Made by a program: the position numbers and the translations under genes
Notes under the pieces: model-generated
Told to the model about the DNA's origin: nothing
Seen by the model: the letters and a program-made list of their open reading frames with translations, nothing else
Databases searched by the model: none
Assembly (NCBI RefSeq): GCF_900102315.1
Contig: NZ_FNBL01000012.1
Span: 1-64,000, forward strand
Reading direction: 5' to 3'
From: Celeribacter baekdonensis
GTDB lineage: Bacteria; Pseudomonadota; Alphaproteobacteria; Rhodobacterales; Rhodobacteraceae
Length of the DNA stretch: 64,000 bases
Shown: piece by piece, positions 40,880 to 49,596 of the stretch
Layout: each line of letters opens with the position of its first letter
Numbering within the stretch: position 1 is the first letter of the stretch

Positions 40880-41040
40880 GACGCGATGCGCGATGCGGAG
40901 ACCGCATCGCGTGGTGCAATGAGCGCGGCGCGCGATCCATTTGACAAAGGACGGGAAATCGCCCCTGCAGGGCGATTTTCTACATTGAGTACAATCCCTT
41001 ATGGCCGACTCCACTTGCGTTGGGAGTCGGCGGGCTTGTA
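40880..41040. other. oriT: Candidate origin of transfer (oriT) with three hairpins
   Basis: Between virC1 and mobC/relaxase lie three strong hairpins. CGCGATGCGG-AGA-CCGCATCGCG is at 40889-40911 (10-bp stem). AAATCGCCC-n5-GGGCGATTT is at 40956-40978. GCCGACTCC-n10-GGAGTCGGC is at 41004-41031. The position, divergent from virC1 and just upstream of the relaxosome genes, is that of oriT in MOB-P type systems. I could not identify a nic consensus with confidence. Confidence 0.55.
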
Positions 41041-41075
41041 CGAAGTTGGCAAGAAATAGGAACGTTAACTTCAAA

Positions 41076-41663
41076 ATGTCCCGCCGCCGCAGACTGTCAG
41101 AGATCGAGCGATCGACCATCGCCCAGGAGCGCCGGAACGGCGTCTCCGCGGCGTCATTGGCCGCGCGCTACGATGTCAGCCTGAAGACGATCTACAACGT
41201 GGTGAACCACCGGGATGAGCGTCAGACAGCGAACGGCAGCCGATCGCGGGTTGTGGGGATCCGGGTCTCGGACGACGACCTGCGCCGGTTCGACGCGGCA
41301 CTGTCGCGGCGCGGGATTGCGCACCGCTCTGATGCCATGCGCCGCCTGATGCTGGCGGCCGAAGGTGTCTTCTTGCCCGACGACGAGATGTGTGACGAGT
41401 TGCGCAGCCTCGGCGCCGCGCTCAACCGGGTCGGCAACAACGTGAACCAGATCGCGCGACGTCTGAACGAGGCCAAGGTGCGGGGCGAGAGACTGTCCTA
41501 CCCGGCCTCAAGTCACCGTGACGTCCGCGCCCTTGCGGGTCTGGTCTTCGATCTGGCCGACCAGGTCCAGGAGATGTCGCGTGCGCGGCGCAGCCTGCTG
41601 GACCTTGAGATCAGCTCTGCCCTGGCGGGCCTCGCCGAGAGGGATGAGAATGGCGCGGAGTGA
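41076..41663 (+). CDS. mobC: MobC-like relaxosome protein
   Basis: The protein has 195 residues from ATG 41076. It has an N-terminal resolvase-type HTH (SEIERSTIAQERRNGVSAAS), a ribbon-helix-helix-like segment (VVGIRVSDDDLRRFDAALSR) and the MobC signature LGAALNRVGNNVNQIARRLN. MobC helps open oriT for the relaxase. The in-frame ATG at 41001 would place the coding sequence across the oriT hairpin and is rejected. It overlaps the relaxase start by 14 bases. Confidence 0.82.
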   Translation: MSRRRRLSEIERSTIAQERRNGVSAASLAARYDVSLKTIYNVVNHRDERQTANGSRSRVVGIRVSDDDLRRFDAALSRRGIAHRSDAMRRLMLAAEGVFLPDDEMCDELRSLGAALNRVGNNVNQIARRLNEAKVRGERLSYPASSHRDVRALAGLVFDLADQVQEMSRARRSLLDLEISSALAGLAERDENGAE

Positions 41664-43998
41664 CCGGGTCCGTGGCATCGATCCGGCGCTTTTCGACCGC
41701 GGCTGGAGCCGGGTTTCGGGATCCTGGCAGGGGCTTTCCAAGGGCGCGCAGATGGTCCGGGCCGCGCGCGGCTATTCGCCAGCGATCTTCAAGGCTATCT
41801 CGAAAGGGGGCTGCCACACCGGGGCGCAGCTACGGGCGCAGCTCACATATCTCACGACGAAGTCGACCCATATCCTCGACAGCCGCGGCACCCATGACGG
41901 GAAGAAGCAGCTCTCGGAAGCCGAGATCAACCGAGTGGCGCGGCGGTTCGAGAACCAGTGGAACGAGCGCTACAGCCCCAAGCTTGGCCATACGTCGCAT
42001 CTGCTGATGGCATTCCCGGTTGGGACCAGTGGTGAAGAGGTGCGCGATATCACCCAGGCCGTCTGCGAGAAGTTCTTTCAAGGTGAGGGCTCGCAATTCG
42101 ACTATATTGCTGCAATACACCAAGATCGCGCGCATCCACATGCGCATATCGTTCTGAACCGCCGCAGCAAGGATGGCGAAATGTTCTTTCTCGGGAAGGA
42201 TCATCACTTCAACTACGACGCCTTTCGCGAGGCGATGGTCGAAGCGGCCAGAGGACACGGGATCCGGCTCGAGGCAACGCGTCGTCTGGATCGCGGCGTC
42301 ACGACCTACCGCGCCGAGATCGATGAAATCTACAAGGCCCGCGACGAAGGTCGTCCCCCAGTCGAGCGCCAGAGAACCGGTGCTGACCTGGCGGCCGCTC
42401 TGGAAACCGTCCGGCACAACGCTTTGATCTATCGCGGGCTCGCGGCGGAGGCGTCCCGTTCGAATTTCGAAGACGTGTCCGAGGCGCTCGAGAGGGCCAG
42501 CACCATCCTTGCCAGTGGCGGTCAGATTCAATCTGACGGAGCCATCTACATGTCCCAAGACGAAGCAGCGTTCGACACGCTGATCACCGAGTTTTCTCAG
42601 AACATTCGCCAGATCGAGGCGGCGATCGACAGGGCGCCAGCGGCCGAGAGGCCGGTGATCGAGCGCAAGCTGACCGACGTTCTGGCCTCGGTCGCGCATT
42701 TGAACCCGCTCGGGGATCGCTCCGCCGCCCTGGTCGATGCCCCATCCCGGGACGGCATCTATGCAAGGCCGAACTTAAGTGAAGAACACCTCGCGCGTAT
42801 TGACGATGGAGAGGTGGCATCAAAGCTGGCCGAGGCGTTGCAAGGCACGGGCATCGATGCCGAGGCTGTGGCCGCGCGCCTGCGGGAGGGGGCAGGCAAT
42901 GCCGCATTGGAGCGCCAGTGGCTGGCACAGGATCTGCAGGGGATTGCCAAAGCAAGCGACCTCGATCTGGAGAAATCTGCGGACCGGGAAGACGCGCTCG
43001 ACCGGCTGGAAGCCGTGCATGTTCGGTTGGGCGATGTTCTGACTGACGTGCGCGTCCTGCGCGCGCCAACCGAGGTCGACGAGGTGGATGACGCTGAGGC
43101 AGCGCTTGGTGAGCGGTTGACGACACCTAGGAGTGATCTCGCGCAAGACGGGTCCGACATCTTTGCCCCATCGGAGCGGCAGGCGTTCAGGGCGCTGGTG
43201 GCGCAGTTCCGTCGGACGGATTTCGATCATCCGTTCTCCGACGACCCCTCGGTGCGGCGGGCGGGCGCCGTGGAGGTGGAGGAGGCCCGCGTTGCGTTCG
43301 ACGCCTATGCGCAGAGATCTCCGCAGCATGCCGAATTGGCCTCGATGGCTTGGGAACAGATGACTGACAGTCGAATGCCGCCGCAATATGCGGTATCGGA
43401 ACAGGACCGCACACTTCATGCTGGCGACATGGACCTCGCCTTGCGGGATCCTTCGGATCATCTCGGTCCGATTACCGAAGAGCTCCGTACCCTCGCCCGC
43501 TATCGCACGGAGATGCCGGATGACGAGTTTGGGCAGGCCGTCCAGGACGAAATCAACCACCTTCGTTCGCTCGGCGCGTCGCGTGCCTATATCAGCGAGC
43601 GCAGTTTCGAGATCGAGGACCAGGCGCGACAAGACTACGCCGAGCGCCGGTATCTGGAAGAGACAGCGCCAACCGTCATGGCCTTTGTGCGAAACGCAGA
43701 CGTCGAGGGCCCGCTCTCCGAGGCAGAGCGACATGACATCGTCCGGCAGGTCAACGAACGGCTAAGCCCCGACGCAATCGACGCGCTGCGGGCCGGAAAC
43801 GCAGAAGTCCTCGATAAGTTCACTGAGGATCCGCTCCGCCAGCTGGAACTCGCTAGAACCTATCTCCAGAGCAGCGAGGTCACTGCGCATGGCCCGGCCA
43901 TGGAGCGCGTTCTCGATGCATTGGCGGAAGAACAGATAGAGGCGCAGCGCGCACGCCACGCCGCGGCACATGGTGAGAAGGGGATCACCCATGGATAA
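41650..43998 (+). CDS. MOB-P/VirD2-like relaxase
   Basis: The 782-residue protein has an N-terminal relaxase domain with a tyrosine-containing segment QLTYLTTKSTHI and the HUH-type metal motif HQDRAHPHAHIVLNRRS near residue 155-170. These are motifs I and III of VirD2/MobA relaxases. It nicks oriT and stays covalently bound to the 5' end. A long helical, acidic C-terminal region (about 250-782) probably carries the secretion signal for VirD4. The start lies inside mobC and the stop overlaps virD4, giving a coupled mobC-relaxase-virD4 operon. Confidence 0.9.
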   Translation: MARSDRVRGIDPALFDRGWSRVSGSWQGLSKGAQMVRAARGYSPAIFKAISKGGCHTGAQLRAQLTYLTTKSTHILDSRGTHDGKKQLSEAEINRVARRFENQWNERYSPKLGHTSHLLMAFPVGTSGEEVRDITQAVCEKFFQGEGSQFDYIAAIHQDRAHPHAHIVLNRRSKDGEMFFLGKDHHFNYDAFREAMVEAARGHGIRLEATRRLDRGVTTYRAEIDEIYKARDEGRPPVERQRTGADLAAALETVRHNALIYRGLAAEASRSNFEDVSEALERASTILASGGQIQSDGAIYMSQDEAAFDTLITEFSQNIRQIEAAIDRAPAAERPVIERKLTDVLASVAHLNPLGDRSAALVDAPSRDGIYARPNLSEEHLARIDDGEVASKLAEALQGTGIDAEAVAARLREGAGNAALERQWLAQDLQGIAKASDLDLEKSADREDALDRLEAVHVRLGDVLTDVRVLRAPTEVDEVDDAEAALGERLTTPRSDLAQDGSDIFAPSERQAFRALVAQFRRTDFDHPFSDDPSVRRAGAVEVEEARVAFDAYAQRSPQHAELASMAWEQMTDSRMPPQYAVSEQDRTLHAGDMDLALRDPSDHLGPITEELRTLARYRTEMPDDEFGQAVQDEINHLRSLGASRAYISERSFEIEDQARQDYAERRYLEETAPTVMAFVRNADVEGPLSEAERHDIVRQVNERLSPDAIDALRAGNAEVLDKFTEDPLRQLELARTYLQSSEVTAHGPAMERVLDALAEEQIEAQRARHAAAHGEKGITHG

Positions 43999-45946
43999 AG
44001 GCAAGATTGCCCTAGGAGTGTTGAGCCTCGTGCTGGTCGGTCTCGCCATGGGCTATGTCGTGGCGACCGGCTTTGTCATGTTCCGCTATGGGCTTTCTCC
44101 CACGCGTTTCGACGTCACCCTGCTTGCCCGCGAATATCGGGGTCTGTCTCAGTCCGCACCAAAAGACTTCCTCTGGGTGAACCTCATACTTGGCGGCTTC
44201 GGTCTGGCATCGCTGATGCTGAGCGTCACGCTTCTGGGGGATGCATTGACCCGCTTCGGGACGACGCATTGGCAGACTCGCAGCGAGATGAAGAGGAACG
44301 GTTTCTTTGCCAAGCCCGGCGGCGGCTTCCTTCTGGGCAAGCTCGGCTCCCCGAAATCCAAGCGCCCGTTCCTAGTCTCAAAAACCTTCCCCCACGCGCT
44401 GATCGTGGCGCCCACGGGCCGGGGCAAGGGCGTGGGGTTCGTGATCCCGAACCTGCTGACCTACAAGGGCTCCGCCGTGGTGCTCGACGTGAAAGGCGAG
44501 AACTTCCGCGAGACCTCGCGCTTCCGCGCCAGCATGGGGGACAAGGTTTTCCGCTTCGCGCCGACCGACTGGGACCGACCAACACATCGCTATAATCCGC
44601 TGGCGCGCATTGCTGCCATGACCAACCCCGACCGGCAGCAGATGGAGCTTAAACTCACCGCGAAGCTCTTCCTGCAGACCGACAACGAAAAGCTGAGCGG
44701 CCTTCTCGCAGGCGGTATCGACTTGTTCGTGGCGGCCGGTCTTCTGGCTTTCGAGCGCGGCGTGCCGACCATCGGCGAGATCTACCGCATCACCGCCTCG
44801 GGGGGCGACAAGCAGAAGGAATATCTGAAGCGTTCGCAGGAGGTGAAGAACACCTCGGCCAAACTGATCTTCGAGCGTATGGCCTCGACCAACAACGACA
44901 CCCTCACCTCCTACCTCTCGCTTCTCATGACATCGGGTCTCGACACCTGGGACAACCGCGCGATCGACGCGGCCACCGCGACCTCTGACTTTTCCTTCCG
45001 GGATATCCGCCGCCGCCCACATGCGATCTATCTTGCGGTCGAATCCGAGATGATCCGCCCGCTTGCCCCGCTGATCCGCCTCTTCTTCTCGGACCTGATC
45101 GCCTCGCTGCAAGCACAGGAACCCGGCGATGACGAGCCCTGGCCGGTGATGATCATGCTCGACGAGTTTGACCGGCTCGGGAAAATGCCAATCGTCGCCG
45201 AAAGCATAAAGACGCTGCGCTCCTTCGGCGGCAACCTCGCCATCGTGACCCAGACGATCCCGGCGCTGGACGAGATCTATGGTGAAAACACCCGCAGGTC
45301 GCTGCAGGGCGGCGCCGGGGTAAAGCTCTACCTCACCCCATCCGAGCAGAAGACCATCGAGGAATTGAGCCAGGCTGTCGGCAAGACCACCAAGCGTGTG
45401 GTGACCCGCTCCCGTGCTGTTGGACGCAATCCATTCGAAGGGCGCAGCGTCTCGGAGAGGACAGAAGATACCCCGCTCCTGACCGAGGATGAGGCCCGAC
45501 GCATGGACCTCGACGAGGTCATTCTCGTGATCGACGCGCAGATGCCCATCCGCGGGAGAAGGGTGAAGTATTTTGAGGATCCGGCATTGCAGATTCTGCA
45601 CGCCGGTCAATCGGGAAGCTTCCCATATCCAGACGAGGACAAACTGAGGCGGGATCGGCAGATGTCCGAGACCCGCGAGACGGTGGCTAGGCTGAAGCAA
45701 GAACTGCAGGAGGTGCGGGCGGCTGCGGGACCGCGGGACGTCGGCCCGAATGCGCCCAACGTATCGAAAACCGACCCTGTCAGCGCAGCGAAGGCCCGCG
45801 GCCGCGCGGCTCGTGTCGCTGCAAGCGGCGGTGGCCAGGGCCAGCTGTCGCTTGATGTTGAGGGCCTAGGTATCACGAACACAGACCGGACAACGCTTGC
45901 TTCGGCAGTTCAGACAACGAGAGCTATCATCGCGGAGCACGGATGA
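43991..45946 (+). CDS. virD4: Type IV coupling protein VirD4
   Basis: The 651-residue protein has two N-terminal membrane segments (LGVLSLVLVGLAMGYVVATG and ILGGFGLASLMLSVTLLGDA). A Walker A ALIVAPTGRGKGVGFVIPNL and a Walker B VMIMLDEFDRLGKMPIV follow. It is the ATPase that links the relaxosome to the VirB channel. The C-terminal 100 residues are charged and low complexity. It overlaps the relaxase stop by 8 bases. Confidence 0.95.
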   Translation: MDKGKIALGVLSLVLVGLAMGYVVATGFVMFRYGLSPTRFDVTLLAREYRGLSQSAPKDFLWVNLILGGFGLASLMLSVTLLGDALTRFGTTHWQTRSEMKRNGFFAKPGGGFLLGKLGSPKSKRPFLVSKTFPHALIVAPTGRGKGVGFVIPNLLTYKGSAVVLDVKGENFRETSRFRASMGDKVFRFAPTDWDRPTHRYNPLARIAAMTNPDRQQMELKLTAKLFLQTDNEKLSGLLAGGIDLFVAAGLLAFERGVPTIGEIYRITASGGDKQKEYLKRSQEVKNTSAKLIFERMASTNNDTLTSYLSLLMTSGLDTWDNRAIDAATATSDFSFRDIRRRPHAIYLAVESEMIRPLAPLIRLFFSDLIASLQAQEPGDDEPWPVMIMLDEFDRLGKMPIVAESIKTLRSFGGNLAIVTQTIPALDEIYGENTRRSLQGGAGVKLYLTPSEQKTIEELSQAVGKTTKRVVTRSRAVGRNPFEGRSVSERTEDTPLLTEDEARRMDLDEVILVIDAQMPIRGRRVKYFEDPALQILHAGQSGSFPYPDEDKLRRDRQMSETRETVARLKQELQEVRAAAGPRDVGPNAPNVSKTDPVSAAKARGRAARVAASGGGQGQLSLDVEGLGITNTDRTTLASAVQTTRAIIAEHG

Positions 45947-46259
45947 GTTTCGCAGGAGTTGACGTTCATTCTCCTCGCGGCGAATGTAACTGAAGAGCCC
46001 TTTGCGGACGACAGCTGCACATGCGGTCTTGACCGCGTTCCGGCCATTGGTAGCAGAAGGCACGTATGGCCGTCATGCCAGACACGGGATGCGGTCTGGC
46101 GTGACGGGTTGCGCGCATCGTCGACAACTGCGATCGGGAAGGGGGCCGCATGGGAAGTTCGAAGCGGTGGTTTAGAAGGGCGCTGTTGGTCCTGCAGGAA
46201 TGGTGGGACGGCGCCTATTCCGGTGATGCGTCCCGGGCTCAATACATGAGGTCTAAGGC
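45947..46259. other. Gene-free stretch between virD4 and the metal permease
   Basis: About 310 bp in which no frame on either strand looks like protein. It ends directly at the permease start. No terminator, dyad or repeat of note was found. Confidence 0.5.
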
Positions 46260-46979
46260 ATGAGTTACTCCGCGATCCTATTGCTCGCCTTCGTCATCGG
46301 CATGGGGCACGCGCTTGAGACCGATCACTTGACCGCCGTATCCAACATGCTGGCTCAGAAGGGCAGCCGCCGAGCGCTGATTGCCCGTGGGGCATTCTGG
46401 GGGCTGGGACATACACTCGCGTTATTCGGTTTCTGCGCTGCTGTAGTGCTGCTGGGCCTTACAATTTCGGGCCAAATGCAAGCAGGACTTGAATTTGCGG
46501 TTGGCGTGATGATCGTGGCGCTCGGCACGCAGACACTTTGGCGGTTGCACCGAGACCGCGTACACATCCACATGCACGAACATGACGGCTCCCAGCACAT
46601 GCACGCCCATTCGCACAAGGGAGAGACGCTGCCTCACGGCGAGGTGTGGCACAACCACAGCCACCACAGGACCAACGCCAAGGCCCTTGGTATCGGGCTG
46701 GTTCACGGCGCCGCAGGCTCAGGAGCGCTCTTGGTGCTAGCAATCAGCGCGACACAGAACATTAGCCAAGCTTTGGCGTATTTCGCCGTGTTTGGACTGG
46801 GTTCGATGGCCGGAATGGCGGCGTTGTCCACGGTGGTCAGCTTTCCGTTGCTGCTAGCTCAGCGCGGGGCGAATTGGCTTCGAATTGGGACCTCTGGAGC
46901 AATCGGGATAGCAGCGCTATGGATCGGCGCAACCATCATCGTTGAGAACGGAACAGCGCTTAATATCTTCGGAGGCTGA
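46260..46979 (+). CDS. NiCoT/RcnA-like metal permease
   Basis: The 239-residue membrane protein has about six hydrophobic segments. Near the start it has GMGHALETDHLTAVSNM (a His-x4-Asp-His motif) and GLGHTLALFGF, the paired signatures of nickel/cobalt permeases. A His-rich cytoplasmic loop (HIHMHEHDGSQHMHAHSHKG) binds metal. Direction (import or efflux) cannot be decided from sequence; the loop is reminiscent of RcnA-type efflux. It sits between virD4 and virB6 with no conjugation role, so it is a cargo gene. Confidence 0.8.
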   Translation: MSYSAILLLAFVIGMGHALETDHLTAVSNMLAQKGSRRALIARGAFWGLGHTLALFGFCAAVVLLGLTISGQMQAGLEFAVGVMIVALGTQTLWRLHRDRVHIHMHEHDGSQHMHAHSHKGETLPHGEVWHNHSHHRTNAKALGIGLVHGAAGSGALLVLAISATQNISQALAYFAVFGLGSMAGMAALSTVVSFPLLLAQRGANWLRIGTSGAIGIAALWIGATIIVENGTALNIFGG

Positions 46980-47099
46980 AAGCGTACTCGTCAACGCCTC
47001 ACGGCCTGCACGCTTGATTCGGTCGAACAGCAGAAGGTGCGGAAAGTCCCGCATTGTGTGAGTTCATGCACAGTGCGGCGAAAGGCTGCTTTCTCCTTT

Positions 47100-48125
47100 C
47101 TACTCTCGCAAACGTTTTGCCCGTTCCGCCATTCTGACCACCTGCGCGCTTGTCGTTGCCGCGGCGCTCCGCACAGCGGCAGGCGTCTGCACCGCGCCTC
47201 GTCCGATTACTTCGCTTGTCGTGAGCGCACCGATCCGCGCCCGGCCCTTCACGCCGTCGGTATTGAAGATCCCCCGCATGATCCCGGTCGATCCAGCGAC
47301 CACAGCGGGCGCTGCGGCTACCATCAGGTTCCCAGAGATCCCCCGCACAATCAGGGGCGTTGCAGCGACGAAGCCCTTGGCTAGGAACACCATGACGAAG
47401 AACGGCACGAGCGATCCGATGTTGGTTGCCGAGTTTGGATCACCGAGCTGCGCGAGAAGCGAATTCGCCATGCCGACGACGGTCGAAAACATTGCTGCGA
47501 TGACGATGGGGTAGAAGGCATAGCTGACCGTCGTCGAGACCCACCTATGGAAGAAATCCTTGGTCGCGTCGAAGAGCGACAGAGCGATCATGATCGGAGC
47601 AAGGCCGAGCATGAGGGTCAGCATCATCTTGGCGAATATGAGGACGATGCCGGTCATGAAGCCAAGGAGGCTCAAAAGAATAAGCCCGATGCCGCCTAGG
47701 ATCGCGCCCGTCATCCAGTTCAAATTGCTGCCGATGGCATTCAGGTACTGGCTGAATTTTTCGATCAGGATGTCGAATTCGCCGGCAAAGTGTGTGGCTC
47801 CGGCTCCTCCGCCGCCAACCGAAGACACTAGTGCGCCAGCGACGTAGTCCAAGCCTCCAATGACGGCGTTCGCTACTGCATTGAAGTTTGCCCAGTTGAA
47901 GGCGAAGAGCCCTATCAGCATCAGCTTGATCAGGTACCAGAAGAAGCTGGCCCCATCCATGCTGCGGAACTGGAATGCCATGTTGATGCAGACGCCGATT
48001 AGCGAAAGCGTGACCATCAGCAGGACGATCGTGCCGGTATTGCTTGCCACGGCCCCGAACTGGGACTCAGCCGCATCGACAAGGAACGCGTCTGCCGTTC
48101 CGACCATCCAGCTGACGACGCCCAT
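47100..48125 (-). CDS. virB6: VirB6 inner-membrane channel protein
   Basis: The 341-residue protein has a large hydrophobic part with about six membrane segments, including MTGAILGGIGLILLSLLGFM, MMLTLMLGLAPIMIALSLFD and VPFFVMVFLAKGFVAATPLI, typical of VirB6/TrbL. It forms part of the inner-membrane channel. It is the last gene of the leftward virB operon. Its start codon overlaps the stop of the preceding gene (TAATG type). Confidence 0.92.
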   Translation of the reverse strand: MGVVSWMVGTADAFLVDAAESQFGAVASNTGTIVLLMVTLSLIGVCINMAFQFRSMDGASFFWYLIKLMLIGLFAFNWANFNAVANAVIGGLDYVAGALVSSVGGGGAGATHFAGEFDILIEKFSQYLNAIGSNLNWMTGAILGGIGLILLSLLGFMTGIVLIFAKMMLTLMLGLAPIMIALSLFDATKDFFHRWVSTTVSYAFYPIVIAAMFSTVVGMANSLLAQLGDPNSATNIGSLVPFFVMVFLAKGFVAATPLIVRGISGNLMVAAAPAVVAGSTGIMRGIFNTDGVKGRARIGALTTSEVIGRGAVQTPAAVRSAAATTSAQVVRMAERAKRLRE

Positions 48126-48544
48126 TACCAGTTGCCTTGAGCTTCGCAGATTGTACGCACGCTCGGCTCGAGTTGCTTCCTTACTTCAATCCAGTCGCGG
48201 CGAAACGCTGAATGCTCGGCTTGGCTAAGGCCTGCATACCTTTCATGATACTCGCCATCGGAGCTACCCCAAGCGGGAAAGCGGGTTTCACAGCCGCAGT
48301 CGCCAGATTCAGCGATCTCCTCCCAGGCCCGAATTTCGTACAATTCCATCAAAGCTGCTGCCTTGTAGGCTTCCCGCGGATTGATTTCGTCCATCCAGGT
48401 CGGGCGCGCCGGACGATCGTTGCAGATCCGGTATTGTTGAGGCGACATATCGACCGTGAGATCGTTTGAGATCGGAGGCGAAGTCTGTGCCACAAGTGGG
48501 CCCGCAAGGGCGGCAAGCATGACTGCGAGGATTGGTTTTCGCAT
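48125..48544 (-). CDS. Secreted T4SS-associated protein, unknown
   Basis: The 139-residue protein has a clear signal peptide (MRKPILAVMLAALAGPLVAQ) and a mature part with several cysteines (YRICNDRPARP, ESGDCGCETRFPAW). It lies between virB11 and virB6 and is presumably periplasmic. Family not recognised. The start at 48544 is preferred over 48574 because it gives a normal signal peptide. Confidence 0.75.
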   Translation of the reverse strand: MRKPILAVMLAALAGPLVAQTSPPISNDLTVDMSPQQYRICNDRPARPTWMDEINPREAYKAAALMELYEIRAWEEIAESGDCGCETRFPAWGSSDGEYHERYAGLSQAEHSAFRRDWIEVRKQLEPSVRTICEAQGNW

Positions 48545-48560
48545 CTGGGGGGTTCCTTTT

Positions 48561-49595
48561 TTACTCAGCGGCAACGGAGGGGCTCTTGTTGCCTCTGCCG
48601 TCGACCGTGTCGAGGTTCAAATCAGTGGTTTGGCCCGGGAGAAAGAACTCGGTGATTCCGCGCGCGCCTTCATGGCGGCCTGCCTGAATGATCACGTCGA
48701 TTGAGCCCTCGATATAATCGAGCATGTCGGCATAGGTCATCGGCACATCGGTTTTCAGGGCGGCGATGGCGAGGCGGCGAACAGCAAGTTGTGGGGTCTC
48801 GGCATGCAGCGTGGTCAGCGATCCACCGTGGCCGGTGTTGATTGCCTCGAGAAACGTCATCGCCTCGCGACCGCGGACTTCGCCTAGGACAATCCGGTCG
48901 GGTCGCATGCGAAGCGTTGAGGCCAAGAGCACATCGGCACTGCGGGCATCCGTGTCCCGGTCCGCGATCAACGTCACGGCATTGGGCTGCTCGGGGCGCA
49001 GCTCGGCCGCCTCCTCGATGGTGATGATCCGCTCTTCGGGCGGGATCAGCGAAAGGATCTTGCGCGCCGCCACCGTCTTGCCGGTAGATGTACCGCCCGA
49101 GACGATCATGTTGAGCTTGTTCTCGACGCAAAACCGCAGCGCAGCGTCGATGTCGCCGGACCTCACCACATCACGAAGCGCGGCGTTCCGTTCCCGGCGC
49201 AGACCCTCAAGGCTGCGTTCCTTGCCGAAAAGGAATCCGAGTTTGACCTTCTCAAGCGGCAGGGAGGAGAAGAACCTAAGAGAAATCGAGAAACCGCCCT
49301 CGACTGCCGGCGGCTGGATCACCTGCGCGCGGATCGGGCGATCACGATATAGGATCGAGACCGAGACGATAGGCTTCTTGGTGCTGAGCGTGGTCGAGGC
49401 GGCGGAGGCGATCTGGTTGCCGAGGTCCTTGATCTCGGTCTGGCTCAGCGGGCTGCCGAGACCTCGCATGAAGTGGTCGCCCTGGAATTCGCCCCAGACT
49501 TGTCCGTCGGGATTGATACAGATCTCGATCGTGTCGTCGCGCAGGACCTCGGGGCCGAAACGGTCGAGCGACGCTTCCAGATAACTTGCAGCCAT
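48561..49595 (-). CDS. virB11: VirB11 ATPase
   Basis: The 344-residue hexameric ATPase has Walker A IVSGGTSTGKTVAARKIL, an Asp box region LRMRPDRIVLGEVRGREAMT and the His box TGHGGSLTTLHAETP. It powers pilus assembly and DNA transfer with VirB4 and VirD4. ATG 49595 lies one base after the virB10 stop. Confidence 0.95.
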   Translation of the reverse strand: MAASYLEASLDRFGPEVLRDDTIEICINPDGQVWGEFQGDHFMRGLGSPLSQTEIKDLGNQIASAASTTLSTKKPIVSVSILYRDRPIRAQVIQPPAVEGGFSISLRFFSSLPLEKVKLGFLFGKERSLEGLRRERNAALRDVVRSGDIDAALRFCVENKLNMIVSGGTSTGKTVAARKILSLIPPEERIITIEEAAELRPEQPNAVTLIADRDTDARSADVLLASTLRMRPDRIVLGEVRGREAMTFLEAINTGHGGSLTTLHAETPQLAVRRLAIAALKTDVPMTYADMLDYIEGSIDVIIQAGRHEGARGITEFFLPGQTTDLNLDTVDGRGNKSPSVAAE

Positions 49596-49596
49596 G

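Noticed and set aside
40596-40940. A 114-codon minus-strand frame between virC1 and oriT
   Set aside because: The translation is a repetitive Arg/His/Ser pattern produced by GATGCG-type repeats and hairpins; it is not protein-like.
41001-41075. ATG at 41001 as start of mobC
   Set aside because: It would put a perfect hairpin and the likely oriT inside the coding sequence, and the added residues are not conserved in type.
45959-46249. Overlapping frames on both strands between virD4 and the permease
   Set aside because: No ribosome site, no family-like pattern, and frames of equal quality on both strands indicate chance.
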